This document shows, one piece after another, positions 1 through 10,464 of a DNA stretch of 64,000 nt. The stretch is from contig CM061920.1 of assembly GCA_031002005.1 (NCBI GenBank), forward strand, positions 115,000,095 to 115,064,094, written 5' to 3'. Each line of letters begins with the position of its first letter. Positions within the stretch are counted from its first letter, which is position 1. The translations under genes and the position numbers were made by a program. Under the pieces are notes generated by a model. That model was given only the letters and a program-made list of their open reading frames with translations, did not search any database and had not been told where the DNA came from. This DNA comes from Vandiemenella viatica. Lineage: Eukaryota > Arthropoda > Insecta > Orthoptera > Morabidae.

Positions 1-439
1 ACATGCGCCACATTCTGCAGTTGGCTACACACTGTCTATTCAGTTGCATTCAGGATGGAGTGCGCTACATCTCTGATCAGGTCACCTGGAATACACACTG
101 AATGGATACTGGATTTCTTCCCTCAACAATTCACAATTTCCCTAATAGGCATAATAAACTGCCTAGTACAGGTATTATAGCCATGGACTACCAGAAAATC
201 CTTCTGCAACTGATCTCAACTAGCAGAGAGGACAGGGTGGGGAAGGGGGTTCGCAAACTCACAGGATGACGAATGTGGAACGAAAATACGTCATACCGGA
301 TGGGCAGTGGAAAGAAATCATCTTCGTGGCTTTTAAGACTGTTGGACTGCCCATGCATGCAGCTTTGATGTCTAGAAACCATATGCCAGTCGCTGGCAAG
401 TGACCACAAGTGATCCATCATCTCAGCCTGGGTTGCAGG
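1..439. other. no recognisable feature
   Basis: This stretch has no coding signal that I trust on either strand and no recognisable repeat end. The open frame on the minus strand at 188-442 has no family resemblance and looks like chance. Confidence 0.5.
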
Positions 440-1085
440 CACAATAATTGTAATGTTGTCGTCATGTCTTAAAGACGTGTCAGATTTTAGCTAGGACCCC
501 AAACTTACAATTTGTGAAAACCTATTCAAAATCTGTATTTTATGCATGATGCCAGAGCAATCAGATATTCCAGATATAAATTTATGAACATGGTATGTAT
601 TAATGCATGAATAGTACATGTTTCTAATTCCAAGCACAACATTAGCAGATAAGTTAAAATTCAGCCTGGACCAAAGTGAAAACCGACATTCCGTATCACT
701 GCATCAAATCCACCCCATTCTAGGAAATGTGTGGGCAAATCAATGTTTAGTTTAATTCCAGAAATGGTTGTTGCCAAATGAATTAATCTTTGTACAGAAG
801 ATTCTTTTTAGATGATTAAAAATTGTGATAAATTAAGTCCAAACCACTCCCTTCTGCAGATGGTGTGCTTCATCCCAGTTTGCTACAATTCTGGAAACAT
901 GTGGTGTGAATCTGATAAAATGTACAAATTTTCTCATTGGAAGACAAAAAATATTGTAGGAATAAGCTAACTCCAACATAAAATTGATGTTTGGTTTAAT
1001 TTTGGAAATAGCCAATGTCAATTTATTGAAGGTTGGTAAACATCTTTCTCAATGGATGACTAAAAATAGTGTACACAACTAGATC
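440..1085. repeat. degenerate dispersed repeat, shared with 37.6-39.7 kb
   Basis: The stretch from about 540 to 760 resembles 37780-37850 and 39260-39420. Shared landmarks include a segment like 'gatgccagagcaatcagata' and the phrases 'gaaaaccgacattc' and 'ccaccccattct'. Roughly similar phrases recur inside this copy (for example near 740 and near 990), so it is itself a worn tandem structure. It ends where the Penelope-like element begins. Family assignment is uncertain; it could be a decayed non-autonomous element. Confidence 0.5.
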
Positions 1086-1090
1086 GGAGA

Positions 1091-3447
1091 ATGCCAGGTA
1101 TTCTAGCTAGACCACAATACCTCTATGGGGAGGATATGCACAAACGAGTAAGACATCTAGAAAAGTTGCGGAAGAAGAAAGCCAGACTGTTGTGTTCCTT
1201 GACCTTATTGAGATGTCGGGATTCCAATATTTTACCTCGTTTTTGTCTGGTTGGCCATTGCATTGCAAGCACTAAAGCTGACCGTATTTTGCATCGCGCC
1301 AGTATTGCGCTCCTTTGAGAATGCATTCGTCACACGCGCTTTGAGCTTGACCGTAACGCACGAGAATTATTTCACTGCCATCTGGAACTTGCAGCCAAAC
1401 TGTCTCCGACCTCCTGGGAATGGGTGGATGCCACTACTTCTGCACAAGGTAGCATGGAGTTTGACAGAACATCGGCCAGACAGATTTCCAAATTCAATCG
1501 TCTGTCACAAACGTGCGGTAGTAAACCTTACTGGAACACAGCTGGACGAAGCAACTGAGAAGGTTCTATCCAAAGGGTTAAACTTTGCCCCAGCTCCTGA
1601 AAAGGTTCCTGTAAAAGATATCGTCTGTGCAATTGAAATAGCTGCTCGAAAGCTTCCTGGGGATGCGGCTGAAGAAATCCGAAGGGAAACGTGCAGAGTT
1701 CTGGAGAAAGCCAAACCACCTAGGCCCAACATCACAAAATCGGAACACTTCGCTCTCCGTGCGTTACGTCAGAATGAAGAAGTTGTAGTGTTACCTGCGG
1801 ACAAAGGGAATGCCACTGTCCTGCTTACTTCTGATATGTATGAATCTAAAATACAAAAAATGCTTGACACCGCTTAATGGTGACCCTACTTCCAGAGTTG
1901 AAAGGAAAGTGTCAGCTCTTGTTAAAAAGGCCGCATTTACGCCTGATGTCGTCAAGTACATTCGACCTCGTGCAGCCAGACCTCCTAGGCTTTACGGCCT
2001 GCCAAAGATCCATAAGGAGGATGTGCCTTTACGACCGATTGTAAGTACTATTGGTAGTCCCACATATAACTTGGCCAAACATTTGTCTAAGATGCTTAGA
2101 CCCTTCGTAGGCAATTGTCCGCACCATGTTAAGAACTCGACACAGTTTGTCGATACGCTACAAAAGATGCGGTTGTCAGAGTCTGATATTATGGTCAGCT
2201 TTGATGTTGTCTCGCTCTTCACCAAGGTTCCTTTGAGAGACATCTGCAGCTGTTACAAGGTCTTTTTGAACCTAACTTGGTTGATCTGTTCGAACTGGTC
2301 CTCACTTCGACTTACTTTACCTATGGTGGGAGTTTTTATGAACAGACTGATGGTGTGGCAATGGGGTCTCCATTATCTCCTGTAGTAGCCGATCTGTTCA
2401 TGGAACACTTTGAAGATCGAGCAATTGAAACATCCGTCCTCAAACCACATGCTTCTATCGTTATGTGGACGACACTTTGTTGTTTGGCCCCATGGGATCC
2501 AGGGTCTTTATGAATTCATGGACCATCTCAATAGTATTCATGAAAACATAAATTCACAATGGAGCTAGAGAAAAATGGTAGCTTGCCCTTTCTAGATATT
2601 TTAATCCAGCGGAGACCTGATGGAACCCTGTCACATAGTGTATACAGGAAAATAACACACAGACCGCTATTTACATGCCGATAGCTTCCACCATCCGGCG
2701 CAGAAGAACACGGTGTTATACACGCTTGTACACAGAGCAAAGGTAATTTCAGACGCTGACAATCTGCAGGCCGAACTCGAACATCTCCGCCATACCTTCA
2801 TGCGGAATGGATACCCGATCCCATTGATAGAACGGGCATTTCGAAAGAAAAAGGCAGATATACGTAATATTGAGGAAGAAGAACAGCCTAAAGATCTTGC
2901 CTTCATCCCGTATGCAGGTAGCATCTGGGAAAATCGGCAGGATTTTAAAACGACACGGAATCAAGTGCATTTTCCGCCCTCCTGCAAAATACGGGATTTG
3001 CTGCGTCCTGTGAAGGATGATTTGGGTTTAAAAACACCGGGAGTGTACAGCATACCGTGCCAATGTGGTAAGAGTTATATTGGTCAAACCATCCGCACTA
3101 TCCAGGCCCGTGTGACTGAACATCAGCGCAACATCCGGTTGTTTCAACTAGAAAAATCTGCTGTGGCACAACACGTGATCGAAAATGGTCACAGTATGGA
3201 TTTCGATAATGTGAGAGTTCTAGCCAAGTGTTCCTTCTTCTGGGAATCTGTGATTAAAGAAGCTATTGAGATACGTCTGAATAATAATAATATGAACAGG
3301 GACTTGGGTGTATGGCTCAGTGACGCATGGAAACCTGTTTTTGCCATTCTTAAACAACCAAGTGTCTCGCTGACGGATGATAGGAGAGTGGAGAGTGTCA
3401 CACGGTACTACTTCTTCTATAGCTGGTTCCAGCCGACCAATCACTGA
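1091..3447 (+). pseudogene. Penelope-like retroelement ORF (RT + GIY-YIG), frameshifted
   Basis: Remains of the single long ORF of a Penelope-like element, which primes reverse transcription with its own endonuclease. Reading in order: a basic amino-terminal part (RHLEKLRKKKARLL near 1160), the RT-proximal region with VVVLPADKGNATVLL (about 1780), RLYGLPKIHK and PLRPIVS (about 1990-2040), SFDVVSLFTKVPL (about 2200), DGVAMGSPLSPVVADLF (about 2350), then the catalytic YVDD at 2462-2473. A carboxy-terminal GIY-YIG nuclease follows (GVYSIPCQCGKSYIGQT, about 3040-3090) with its R and E partners (RVTEH; EAIEIRL). The frame changes at least five times (frames 2, 3, 1, 3, 2, 1) and there is an in-frame TGA at 1316-1318. 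YVDD is intact but lies one frame away from the preceding GSPLSP block. No product can be made. Family identification is firm from the motif order; the amino-terminal boundary is uncertain. Confidence 0.93.
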
Positions 3448-4100
3448 CAAGTATTATAGAACCGGGGTTATAGTCAGCCAATCGGAAGACCGCATGGCTC
3501 CCTATGGATTTCTCGAGTTTAACATCATAATTAATGACAGTAAATGTTGGAAGAATATATAATATGGGGTCTTTCATTAAAGAAATTTTTTGGGATGTTT
3601 CTGTGTGAGAATAATGTGAACGATGACGCTATGAGAACAGTTATTGTAGTCAGCCAATCAGAATACCGCTTGGCTCCCTACGGATTCTCGAGATTTAACA
3701 TCATGATTAATAGTGGTAGAATAATGTGAACGGTGATGCAATTTGAACAGTGACGTTATGTGAACATTGACGTGTGTAATCCATCTTCCTTCCATCTATA
3801 ACAACCTTGGCTTTGGTTTATGCTGTGGAGCCAACTGTCAGTACAACGCTGATGTATATCTACACCTGGTTTCGCAACCGACCAATCACAATCACGGAAT
3901 GGTTACGTCGTTGGAGTCAGCCAATCGGACGTCGACAACGATCCTGGCTCGCTTCTGTTCCGCTATTCAGTCCAGTTTTTGTTGTTCCTTTAGATACAAC
4001 GGACCTGATGATGGCAGCAGTGCAAGTCGCCGAAAGCTCGTCAGCAGAAAATGTAATCTGGCAGCAAACCCGCGAAGAATTTATATCACAATACATTCTA
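3448..4100 (+). repeat. Penelope-like element 3' region with duplicated ~75-bp unit
   Basis: Non-coding continuation of the Penelope-like element. A unit beginning 'agtcagccaatcggaagacc' at about 3472 recurs at about 3652 ('agtcagccaatcagaatacc') with the following 'tggctccctaNggattNctcgag' portion conserved, about 180 bp apart. A third short match, 'gagtcagccaatcggac', is near 3913. The stretch ends with the hammerhead-like motif and a tail reading 'cgcgaagaattta'. The placement just after the GIY-YIG domain is where these elements carry their terminal repeats, so I assign it to the same element. Confidence 0.6.
3991..4058 (+). ncRNA. candidate minimal hammerhead ribozyme
   Basis: Core box CTGATGA at 4005-4011 and box GAAA at 4032-4035, separated by a stem II candidate (GGC at 4013-4015 with GCC at 4029-4031). 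After GAAA comes GCTC, so the last A plus GCT forms the self-complementary AGCU, with the predicted cleavage after C4039. Stem I can form from GAC (4002-4004) with GTC (4040-4042) and, beyond an internal loop, AGAT (3992-3995) with ATCT. Penelope-like elements are known to carry minimal hammerheads whose stem III is a tiny palindrome, usually ACGU; here it is AGCU. Stem II is short and has an unpaired U. The motif match is seen in the sequence; self-cleavage is inferred. Confidence 0.55.
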
Positions 4101-4929
4101 CTCGGAAAGTATTTATATGTGAAAATTTTATTTACATGTGTCAGTCGATGTCTGCATGTTGCTAACTATCCTATTGTGAACTGTTTCTAATATTATTTAT
4201 TTGATGAAACTAAGGAAAATGGGAGTGCCTTCTAGGCGATATAAATAAGAAAGGGAAATTAACCCACCACATACCAAAGTGGACAACTGTGATCAGAGGG
4301 AACACTTATGCTGAAAAACAACTACACAATATTTCGGCATCTGCCTTGTTCACTAGTAGAAAAACGGGCCATTAGACTTTGTACGTGTATACGCAACAAA
4401 CGTTACCTAATGACTGTCACATCCCAACCCGCCACATGTGGCGGGTTGGGATGTGACCACATCTTTCCCCCTGCCATATGTCTTGCCTCACATGATTAAG
4501 ACTCATGTCGAAATATTGTTTATGTTTTTGCGTTTTTACGTGTTCGTCTCGCCCTCTTGCCTTCATCAGTGGTAAGCGACTCGTATCTATTTATTTTTCC
4601 CTATCCTATCTTATTTTGAGAGATCTTTTAGATATGGCTACCAATCACTTCTTAGTTTATATGTACTATAATTTCTCCTCTTTCTTTTAATGCATCAAAT
4701 ATTCCATATCTTACTTCAGACTTGAATATAACTTAAATAATCATTCATTACAAAACCATAATCCCAAATTCAAGATATGATCAATTATATTACTATAATT
4801 ATATAACACTTATTATAGTTCCATAAAGTAAATAAATAATTATTAATGTCATAAAATTCCTTCAGCCACTCAAGTATATTATTTTCTCCTTCTACTACTC
4901 TAAAAAAGTTGTTTTTTCTCTAAACATAC
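4101..4929. other. no gene recognised apart from the palindrome at 4416
   Basis: AT-rich sequence between the Penelope-like element and the leftmost MIC60 exon. Apart from the perfect palindrome, listed separately, I see no motif. In gene terms it should be intron sequence downstream of the exon ending at 4930. Confidence 0.5.
4416..4457. repeat. perfect 42-bp palindrome, no spacer
   Basis: Left half gtcacatcccaacccgccac+a is followed immediately by its exact reverse complement. All 21 pairs match and the centre lies between 4436 and 4437. It is GC-rich in an AT-rich setting, so it could form a very stable hairpin or cruciform. It is not part of any element I can delimit. Confidence 0.97.
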
Positions 4930-5088
4930 CAGCAGCTTTTTTTACAGCCAACACCTCGCCTTCAAGTGGTCGCAGTTGTTCACACCAGGGAACCCCAGGC
5001 CGGCCAGCTCTCAGAGAAGTGTAAAGGGTCTGAGCAGAACTCCACAGCAACTGTGCCTGTGCTGCACTTTTTTCTGCTTCTGCTTGTT
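4930..5088 (-). CDS. IMMT: MIC60/mitofilin exon (most downstream one found)
   Basis: Coding exon of the MICOS subunit MIC60, the inner-mitochondrial-membrane protein that shapes crista junctions. It encodes a segment containing EQAEAEKSAAQAQLLWSSAQ and then PLEGEVLAVKKAA, matching the part of mitofilin just before the conserved carboxy-terminal mitofilin domain, where a QLW-type helix follows the long coiled coil. The acceptor is a consensus aacag at 5089-5091 and the donor is GTATGT just below 4930. The first two bases complete the glutamate codon begun by exon 5247-5475. The exon ends in phase 1. The following carboxy-terminal exons were not found at lower coordinates in the window. Confidence 0.9.
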
Positions 5089-5246
5089 CTGTTAACATTT
5101 CAGAGCATAGAAATAATAAAACAACCCAGTAAAAGAAGGTAAAAAATACGCCAACACAACTTCATCTACTTGTTACCTCATTTTAACAAAGTTGTGCCTC
5201 TACTATAGCAACATTTCAAATCATAAGACAATGTAATACTTTGTAC

Positions 5247-5475
5247 CTCTTAGAGTTGTTTCCAAGCCTTTCAATCGACCTATCATAGATGCCAATTGCT
5301 GCTTGTATTTAGCCTGCTCCTCAAAGATTTTTTCATCTGCCTTCCTCCGAAGCTGTCTAGCCAGTTCCATTTCGTGTGTGGCCATCACATCACGTAAATG
5401 GTCACTATGTGCTTCTGCCTGGCGCTTGAGCTGTAGTCGCAACTCTTTTTCTGCTTCTGCTTGGAGGCTTAATAT
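5247..5475 (-). CDS. IMMT: MIC60/mitofilin exon, coiled-coil core
   Basis: The strongest MIC60 exon. Its 76 codons include LQLKRQAEAHSDHLRDV, then ATHEMELARQ and EEQAKYKQQLASMIGRLKGL. The R-Q-A-x-A-H-x-D-H-L signature is characteristic of mitofilin coiled coils from insects to mammals. The acceptor is ggtag at 5476-5480 and the donor is GTAC below 5247. It starts in phase 0, joining the ...EYQRK end of exon 11593-11727, and ends with one base of the glutamate codon shared with exon 4930-5088. The intron to the next exon is 158 bp. The protein is expected to sit in the intermembrane space, anchored by an amino-terminal membrane helix not seen here. Confidence 0.95.
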
Positions 5476-6080
5476 CTACCAATGAAAATAATATTCACTG
5501 ATAGTGATTTAAGCTACTGAACTTGTTAGTAAAGTACAGCAAATAAAACTCAAGTAGCTGACAAAAAGGAGGTTCACGTTCCTTTAGTATCAGTAAACAG
5601 ACAATACATCCTTTTATATCTGAACTATACAAAACTTTAGTTTGTTGCAATCTTAAAGCTATTTCCTTGTTATTCAATTTCTGACTCAAGTTGCAGTCAA
5701 GCATATATGCAGGAAGGAACTGGATCAGAGGGGGCGAAAATGACAGATTTTGATGAATTCTGAATTAAATATGTATAACAGATTTTTCAAAGTACTCTTG
5801 ATAACACCACAAAATATTCCTAATATTGTTGCTTAGCTGTAACTTTCTTTATAATGGGACTCGTTATGTACTGAATAAATTTACAATATAAAATAAGAGA
5901 AATTTCACATGAAATTCTTTTTACAAACTATTGCTGCCTGATGGGTAGCATAACATGGATAACTGCATACAGGTAGAAGAGTTGTTGAATGAAAGATGAT
6001 TTGCACATCATAATAAGTGATGGCTGCTACAACATTAATTTCACATAAGAAGTTTGAACAATAATAGTAATAAAAAAACA

Positions 6081-6172
6081 TTGGAACAATAAGAAGAACT
6101 CTAAGAACTTGATTCTGTCATTTGCTTACCGTCTTCCATTTATTGGAAGAATTCGCCAATAATAATAATAAA
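6081..6172 (+). mobile_element. LINE 3' end fragment with AAT tail
   Basis: The stretch 'gtcttccatttattggaaga' plus 'attcgccaataataataata' matches the 3' end of the LINE copy at 58165-58255, where the same line runs 'gtcttccatttattgagaga'. The preceding 'agaagaactctaagaacttg' also matches. It is therefore a severely 5'-truncated insertion in + orientation, antisense to MIC60. Confidence 0.7.
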
Positions 6173-6369
6173 AAATATTTGCAAGTAAACTTAGATGCAG
6201 TGCTTAGAGAGGCATGTGTTTGTAAAATACAGAAGGATCAAAAAGCAAATCTACTCACCGTTTGTAACTCAATAATTTCAAAACAAAATTACTTTCACTT
6301 ACTAATCTTGTGCTGAAGTGGTGTGCAAATTTAACTTCACATCGGGTAGGTGGCATGATCCAGTAAAGT

Positions 6370-7425
6370 GTATGCGCGGAAGATGGTTGAGCAACAACAA
6401 TGGCAGAGATAAGGTTATCATGTGTAGAACACAAGGTTATGTTGAAGTGGTACAGGAAGTAAGAGAATATTCAAGTACAACAGCAGAGGCAGAAAGAGTT
6501 TGAAACACAGCCACCAACATGTTGAACAACTGCTCGTACATTCAGAGCTCTTAGAACTGTTAATAATGTATACAAGGGAAGAGCCAGTCAACTACAAACA
6601 GCTACAAGCCCCATATTCAGTGGTGTGGTTTTGCAATATTTCACTTGATACCTCAGAAATCAGTGAACTAACGAGTGCGCGAAAGTTGTGTGAGCCAGTC
6701 AAGTGTAAGACACATTCTTAAGGGTGCAATGTGGAAAGTGTACATTCATAGACTGCAATGAATTAGGTTGACTCAGATCTAAGTATTAAGTACTGCAATC
6801 AGTATCAGCACATTGTTCATGAGGAATTTACAGGGAAATCTGTGTGGTCTGATGTGGCACAAATCAAATTTAACGGTACTGTGAACCAAACCAATTTTCT
6901 ACTGGGCTCCTCAAAATACTCATGTTCTTGAGGAAAAGGCTGTGAGTCTACCAGGGGTTAATGTGTGGTGTGATCTGTCATTGCATGGTTTGACTGATAC
7001 CTTCTTCTTCGAGTGTACTTAACTGGTCAGGTATTTCTTGATATGGTTTGGACAAGGACTTTGTCCATCATCCAAAGCCTGTATGGCGATGAAATGTTTT
7101 ACCTTCAACAAGATGGTGCCCCACATCACAACCATTGAGATGTCAGGTTGTAGTGGGGTGACACTCTACCCGGTCAATGGGTAGTTCCAAGAGGTGCTAT
7201 TGAGTACCCAACTCAGTCTCCTGATTTGGCACCCTGGATTTGTACCTGCGGGTGACCATTAAGCATGAAGTATATTGACAAAAAACAGCTACAATCAACG
7301 AGTTTCATGAAAAAATAATAGTGTCATGTGTTGCAATTATGCCAGATAGACAGACAGGCATAATTTGATCTGTAGTTCAGTGCTATCAGCACTGTTTGAA
7401 AGCTGCTGGTGGTCATTTTAAATAT
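6370..7425 (+). pseudogene. dead Tc1/mariner-like DDE transposase
   Basis: Frames read intermittently as a DDE transposase of the arthropod type usually carrying a DUF4817 helix-turn-helix. Visible blocks are an amino-terminal trace (RTQGYVEVVQEV near 6430; ETQPPTC near 6500), then FYLQQDGAPPHHNH (about 7100), the PRGAIEYPTQSPDLAP block (about 7190-7230) and a carboxy-terminal AAGGHFKYL close to 7420. The QQDGAP and SPDLAP motifs hold two of the catalytic aspartates. Many stops and frameshifts are present. Terminal repeats were not identified, so element ends are unknown. Confidence 0.75.
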
Positions 7426-8057
7426 TTAACCATTCCTATATCTCAATGCTTAAAACTGTACGTTCAAGCCAAATTTTCCAGAATATATGGATTACAAAAC
7501 AGTGAGTAAATTTTTTAGACCCTGTTGTGACAGGCAGTCTGTGCATTAGGGCTTAAATTGGGAGTTTTGGTATTTTATTCAGTGAATATTGTAGGTTGCT
7601 TGAAGCAAGCGGACAGTATCTACGTGAGACTTTCTGCTGACTCTCAGTCCTGCTGCACGAAGCACGTATCATGCGTCTAGCACGTGATCACACACATAAG
7701 AACCCCCACTCCGCATGGGTTCATTCTATTCTGTAACGATTCTGCCAGCAGCCATGTAAGAGGTAAGACTTGTGTCTTGTCCGTGTGCCTTTGGCACTAG
7801 ACAAAGCATAGCTTTGTCTATAGTCTTGTCTCATGTTAGTTATAATTTGGTTAGGGAAAGTAGTTAGATAAATTATTCTGTCTGTTTAACTTAAATGAGT
7901 TGTTTGCTGTTAGTAATAATGTTGTAATGCCTCGTGATAATCTTATTTGGTAATGAAGTGTTATATTCGGAATCGTTAATTATTCAGTTATTTGTGTTAT
8001 AATTCAGTAAAGCCTTGCTTCACTTATATTCGTATGAAGAAGCTAGTAATTCATTTA

Positions 8058-9343
8058 CCAGGTGTGTAAATATGAAACCGGAATTTGCCGATAGATGGCT
8101 GTAGCGATCAAAGCAGTTACCGCCCGATTGCGCCATTGTCACCAGTTTCTTTTGTCGACAGCCGGCTGTGATTTTCCACTCCCGACAATACAAGTTTCAT
8201 ACGATAGTGCGGTTTTTAACACTGTTGAAGATGTCGACTTTTGTGCCCACAAACTACGATTTGCGGACATCGTTGATTTTCTGTTTTCATTTAAAGAAAA
8301 CTGCTGCAGAATCGCATCGAATGCTTGTCGAAGCTTACGGCGAGCGTGCTCTCGGGAAAACACAGCGTTTCGAGTGGTTTAAAAAATTCAAAAGTGGAGA
8401 TTTTGACATCAGCAATGAAGACCGTGGAAGACCTCCTAAGAAGTTTGAAGACAGTGAGTTGCAAGCATTGTTGGATGAGGATGATGCTCAAACGCAACAA
8501 CAACTTGCAGATCAATTGAATGTGACACAGGAAGCTGTTTCCATACGTTTAAAAGCGATGGGAAAAATCCAGAAGATGGGAAAATGGCTTCCACATGAAC
8601 TGACTGACAGACAGCAAGAAAACTGAAAAACCACTTGTGAAATGCTGCTCGCCACATATAAAAGAAAATCATTTCTCCATAGAATTGTGACTGGTGATGA
8701 AAAGTGGATATATTTCGAGAACCCCAAGCGAAAAAAATCATGGGTATCTCCAGGTGAACCGTCAACGTCAGTTTCAAGGCCAAATCGCTATGGGAAGAAG
8801 ACAATGCTCTGTGTTTAGTGGGATCAAAGTGGTGTGATCTATTACGAGCTTCTAAAACCTGGTGAAACTGTTAATAGTGAACGTTATCAACAGCAAATAC
8901 TCAGTTTGAACCAAGCATTGCGGGAAAAACGACCAGAATACCAGAAAAGACAACACAAAGTGATTTTGCTTCATGACAATGCACCATCACACACATCAAA
9001 ACCAGTCAAGGAAATGATCGAGTCACTTAGTTGGGAGATACTGACGCATGCGGCTTACTCGCCTGACCTTGCGCCGTCGGATTACTATCTCTTTGCATCA
9101 ATGGGACACGCACTCGCCGAGCAGCGCTTCAGTTCTTACGAAAATGTGCGGAAATGGCTTGATGACTGGTTTGCATCAAAAGAGAAATTTTTTTTTGGCA
9201 TGGCATTCATAAATTACCGGAGAGATGGGAAAAATGTATATCTTGCAATGGACAATATTTTGAATAAGGTATGTCGAACCATTTTTATGCAATGAACGTG
9301 TGTTTTTGATCAAAACATTCCGGTTTCATATTTACACACCTGG
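8058..9343 (+). mobile_element. Mos1-like mariner transposon, full length
   Basis: A complete mariner of 1286 bp, the same length as the classic Mos1 element. The terminal inverted repeats, starting CCAGGTGTGTAAATATG, are identical over the first 27 bp (8058-8084 and 9317-9343). The element is flanked by the TA target duplication (8056-8057 and 9344-9345). It contains a single transposase gene, inactivated by two stops and one frameshift. Identical TIRs suggest fairly recent arrival. It lies in antisense orientation inside a MIC60 intron. Confidence 0.95.
8231..9267 (+). pseudogene. mariner (mauritiana subfamily) transposase, inactivated
   Basis: Begins MSTFVPTNYDLRTSLIFCF and follows the Mos1 protein block by block: HLKKTAAESHRMLVEAYGE, FKSGDFDISNEDRGRPPK, ALLDEDDAQTQQQLADQL. 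The catalytic triad is present: D in TGDEKW (about 8696), D in LLHDNAPSH (about 8970) and D in SPDLAPSDYYLF, with 34 residues between the last two (DD34D). Lesions: TGA at 8624-8626 where Mos1-type proteins have Arg, TAG at 8816-8818 in place of the Trp before DQSG, and a frameshift in the T run near 9190. Beyond it the expected carboxy end (WHGIHKLPERWEKC) continues in another frame to a TAA at 9265-9267. The reading frame is otherwise open, so decay is recent. Confidence 0.95.
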
Positions 9344-9922
9344 TAGTAAGTTGGTCACATTGTAACTAGGCGTGCGTGTCAATTCCTTACAGCATAAAGG
9401 TAGACAGATTTGCGGATAAATGTATGGTTAGGCTTTTATAATTAAAGTGTGTTTAAATTATCAGTTGTGTCGCCTCAGTCATTTACAGTCGTTTACAGTC
9501 GTTAAGTTAGAACCAGAGTTATTTCAGATAATTATGTGGAAGAGTTTGTCATATATTGGAAAGGTAAGATCTATTATAAATATCATAATTAAAGCAGGGG
9601 ACTCCTGCTTTATCAATAGAGTTGCCCTGTTGTCAAATATCCTTATCCTGACAAATAACATATTGGAGCCCCACAAGTAGTTAATCTGTTATAGCCTGGA
9701 AAATAATCTAAAATCCTAAGATGCTTCTAAGAACACCTTCTAAATCAATCGTAAGTATCCCATTAGTGGACTGCATGGCCATACTAACTCCTATATCACA
9801 TCGGCCGCAACACTGTGTATACTGTACACACAGCCTATAACAAAACTGAAACAAACAATTTTGCTGTTATAATTACACCACTAATCATACAAGGATTGAT
9901 CTGAAACTAATGCCACCTATTT

Positions 9923-9963
9923 ATGTGTGTGTGTGTGTGTGTGTGTGCGCGCACACACACATA
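9923..9963. repeat. (TG)n(CG)(CA)n alternating purine-pyrimidine tract
   Basis: About 40 bp of uninterrupted alternating purine and pyrimidine: a TG run, a short CGCG centre, then a CA run. The tract is nearly self-complementary. Such tracts are the classic sequence for Z-DNA or cruciform extrusion. Confidence 0.9.
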
Positions 9964-10464
9964 CTGACTGAGCTGTGTGTTGGTGGTTGTGTAGTATCAT
10001 TTGAACCTTCCTGCTAATGACCTGATAGTTTTGTTTTCTTCCAGCAGATTTAGCTGTAGGACAGTCGATTAAAATTACATCTGACACTGATGTGTCTTTT
10101 GGGATATACAGGATGTTATTCTTTCTGACATCCTGGAGCTTGGGTAAACTGTTAATTCTAACCACCTCAAAATTTTGACTAAGCTTAAAGCCAGGATTTC
10201 CAGAGCCAGGCCAGAAAAGAACATAATATTTTGCTTGCAACATGATCATGACAGTTATGCTACCACTGTATAAAATTGCAAAATTGGGCTGGTATGTCCT
10301 ACCACATACTCCTTTAAGACTTTCATCTCTTTGGGCCAGTGGAAGATGGACTATGGGGGCACTATTTTCCAGACAGGGATGCTGACATTACAGCTGTAAG
10401 AAAGTGTCTGTCCTCTGCTACTTCAGAGTTTTACGAGCAAAAGATATAGGCTCAAATTTATATA

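Larger units (their letters stand above)
7523..9660 (+). repeat. possible LTR interrupted by a mariner
   Basis: The mariner at 8058-9343 sits inside a unit that starts TGTTGTGACAGG at 7523 and ends CCTGACAAATAACA at 9660. The two ends are partly inverted copies, as in many LTRs. It is followed at once by TATTGGAGCCCCACAAG, a plausible primer-binding region. Without the mariner it would be about 850 bp. There is no matching second LTR in the window and no target duplication, so this is a suggestion only. Confidence 0.3.

Noticed and set aside
1..4929. Search for the carboxy-terminal MIC60 exons on the minus strand
   Set aside because: No frame resembling the mitofilin domain was found; the region is occupied by the Penelope-like element and unassigned sequence. 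The exons are probably beyond the left edge.
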